From positions 1 to 64,000 of the forward strand of contig JAFGSY010000010.1 in NCBI GenBank assembly GCA_016934315.1: DNA of 64,000 nt, read 5' to 3'. A program made the position numbers and the translations under genes. Source of the DNA: Candidatus Anaeroferrophillus wilburensis. Its GTDB lineage: Bacteria; Desulfobacterota; Anaeroferrophillalia; Anaeroferrophillales; Anaeroferrophillaceae. Below are positions 63,709 through 64,000 of the stretch, piece after piece; position 1 is the stretch's first letter, and each line of letters starts with the position of its first letter. Below the pieces are notes generated by a model. That model searched no databases, was not told the DNA's origin, and was given only the letters and a program-made list of their open reading frames with translations.

Positions 63709-64000
63709 TCAGCTCTTTTCCCGGGGCAGGCCGGTCAACAAATGTTTGATATGCTCCTTGAGCTCGCCGAGATTGGCAGACTTTACCACATAGGCATCCG
63801 AAGCCCACGTGGAGAAATCCTGTTTATACTCGCCATAAGCAGAACAGAGAATAACCGGCAGCTCCCGGTTCTGTTCCTTGATTTTGATTAAGGCCTCCAC
63901 CCCCGACATGCCAGGCATCTTAATATCCATAATGACTAAATCCGGCTGAAAGGCCGGGATGATTTCCAGTGCTTCTTCAGCAGTGGCGGCAGTGCTTATC
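63709..64000 (-). CDS. Response regulator receiver domain, 3' part only
   Basis: The last 96 codons of a CheY-like protein; the start lies beyond the right edge. The phosphoacceptor aspartate is in DLVIMDIKMPGMSG, followed by PVILCSAYG with the conserved switch Ser and AYVVKSANLGELKEHIK with the conserved Lys. It ends soon after the receiver domain (LTGLPREKS), so there is no C-terminal output domain in what is visible. An N-terminal domain outside the window cannot be excluded. Confidence 0.88.
   Translation of the reverse strand, partial: ISTAATAEEALEIIPAFQPDLVIMDIKMPGMSGVEALIKIKEQNRELPVILCSAYGEYKQDFSTWASDAYVVKSANLGELKEHIKHLLTGLPREKS

Overview
The window is gene-dense bacterial chromosome with no phage, insertion sequence or CRISPR array. 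Several traits point to a Desulfobacterota (deltaproteobacterial) relative, probably an anaerobic Gram-negative. The ATP synthase operon starts with paired b' and b subunits and lacks the a and c genes. The trmD locus carries the extra SPOUT methyltransferase typical of that group. There are also a multi-gene Mrp-type antiporter complex, FlgO-type lipoproteins and a GEMM (cyclic-di-GMP-I) riboswitch. The genus cannot be fixed from the sequence.

Layout. Bases 1-29 are the end of a tRNA-Pro gene. A promoter, a GEMM riboswitch and its terminator (150-333) lead into a giant autotransporter adhesin of about 2,865 residues (422-9019), built of at least 32 glycine-rich repeats plus a C-terminal beta-barrel. 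Next come an ABC exporter with adaptor (9360-13693), an APC permease, an etfB-etfA-acyl-CoA dehydrogenase operon (15247-18877), a CBS protein, a hibernation-factor/cold-shock-domain fusion, and purine salvage genes (adenine deaminase and a phosphoribosyltransferase). A secreted PLD-type nuclease follows, overlapping a LpoA-like lipoprotein. From 25623 to 33259, on the minus strand, lies a ten-gene Mrp/Mbh-type antiporter operon with a fused MrpE-MrpB subunit and three MrpD-like subunits.

Divergent from it is atpF'-F-H-A-G-D-C (33637-39605), followed by glmU-glmS, a second CBS protein, a CLC channel with CBS domains, and a UvrD/PcrA helicase. Then comes the housekeeping cluster ffh-rpsP-khpA-rimM-trmD-SPOUT methyltransferase-rplS-rnhB-yraN, with a small coiled-coil protein, an HD phosphohydrolase and pepA. 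The right end holds a periplasmic rhodanese, a glycosyltransferase, sfsA, an AzgA-type purine permease, a second LpoA-like binding protein, two FlgO-like lipoproteins, tRNA-Ala(CGC) and the end of a response regulator.

How the genes fit together. The most striking unit is the left end. The terminator's 5' arm is the 3' strand of the aptamer, so ligand binding is predicted to switch the adhesin on. This would tie surface attachment to cyclic di-GMP. The second is the divergent pair of ion-motive machines (Mrp-like antiporter and F1Fo ATP synthase) sharing one 377-bp control region.
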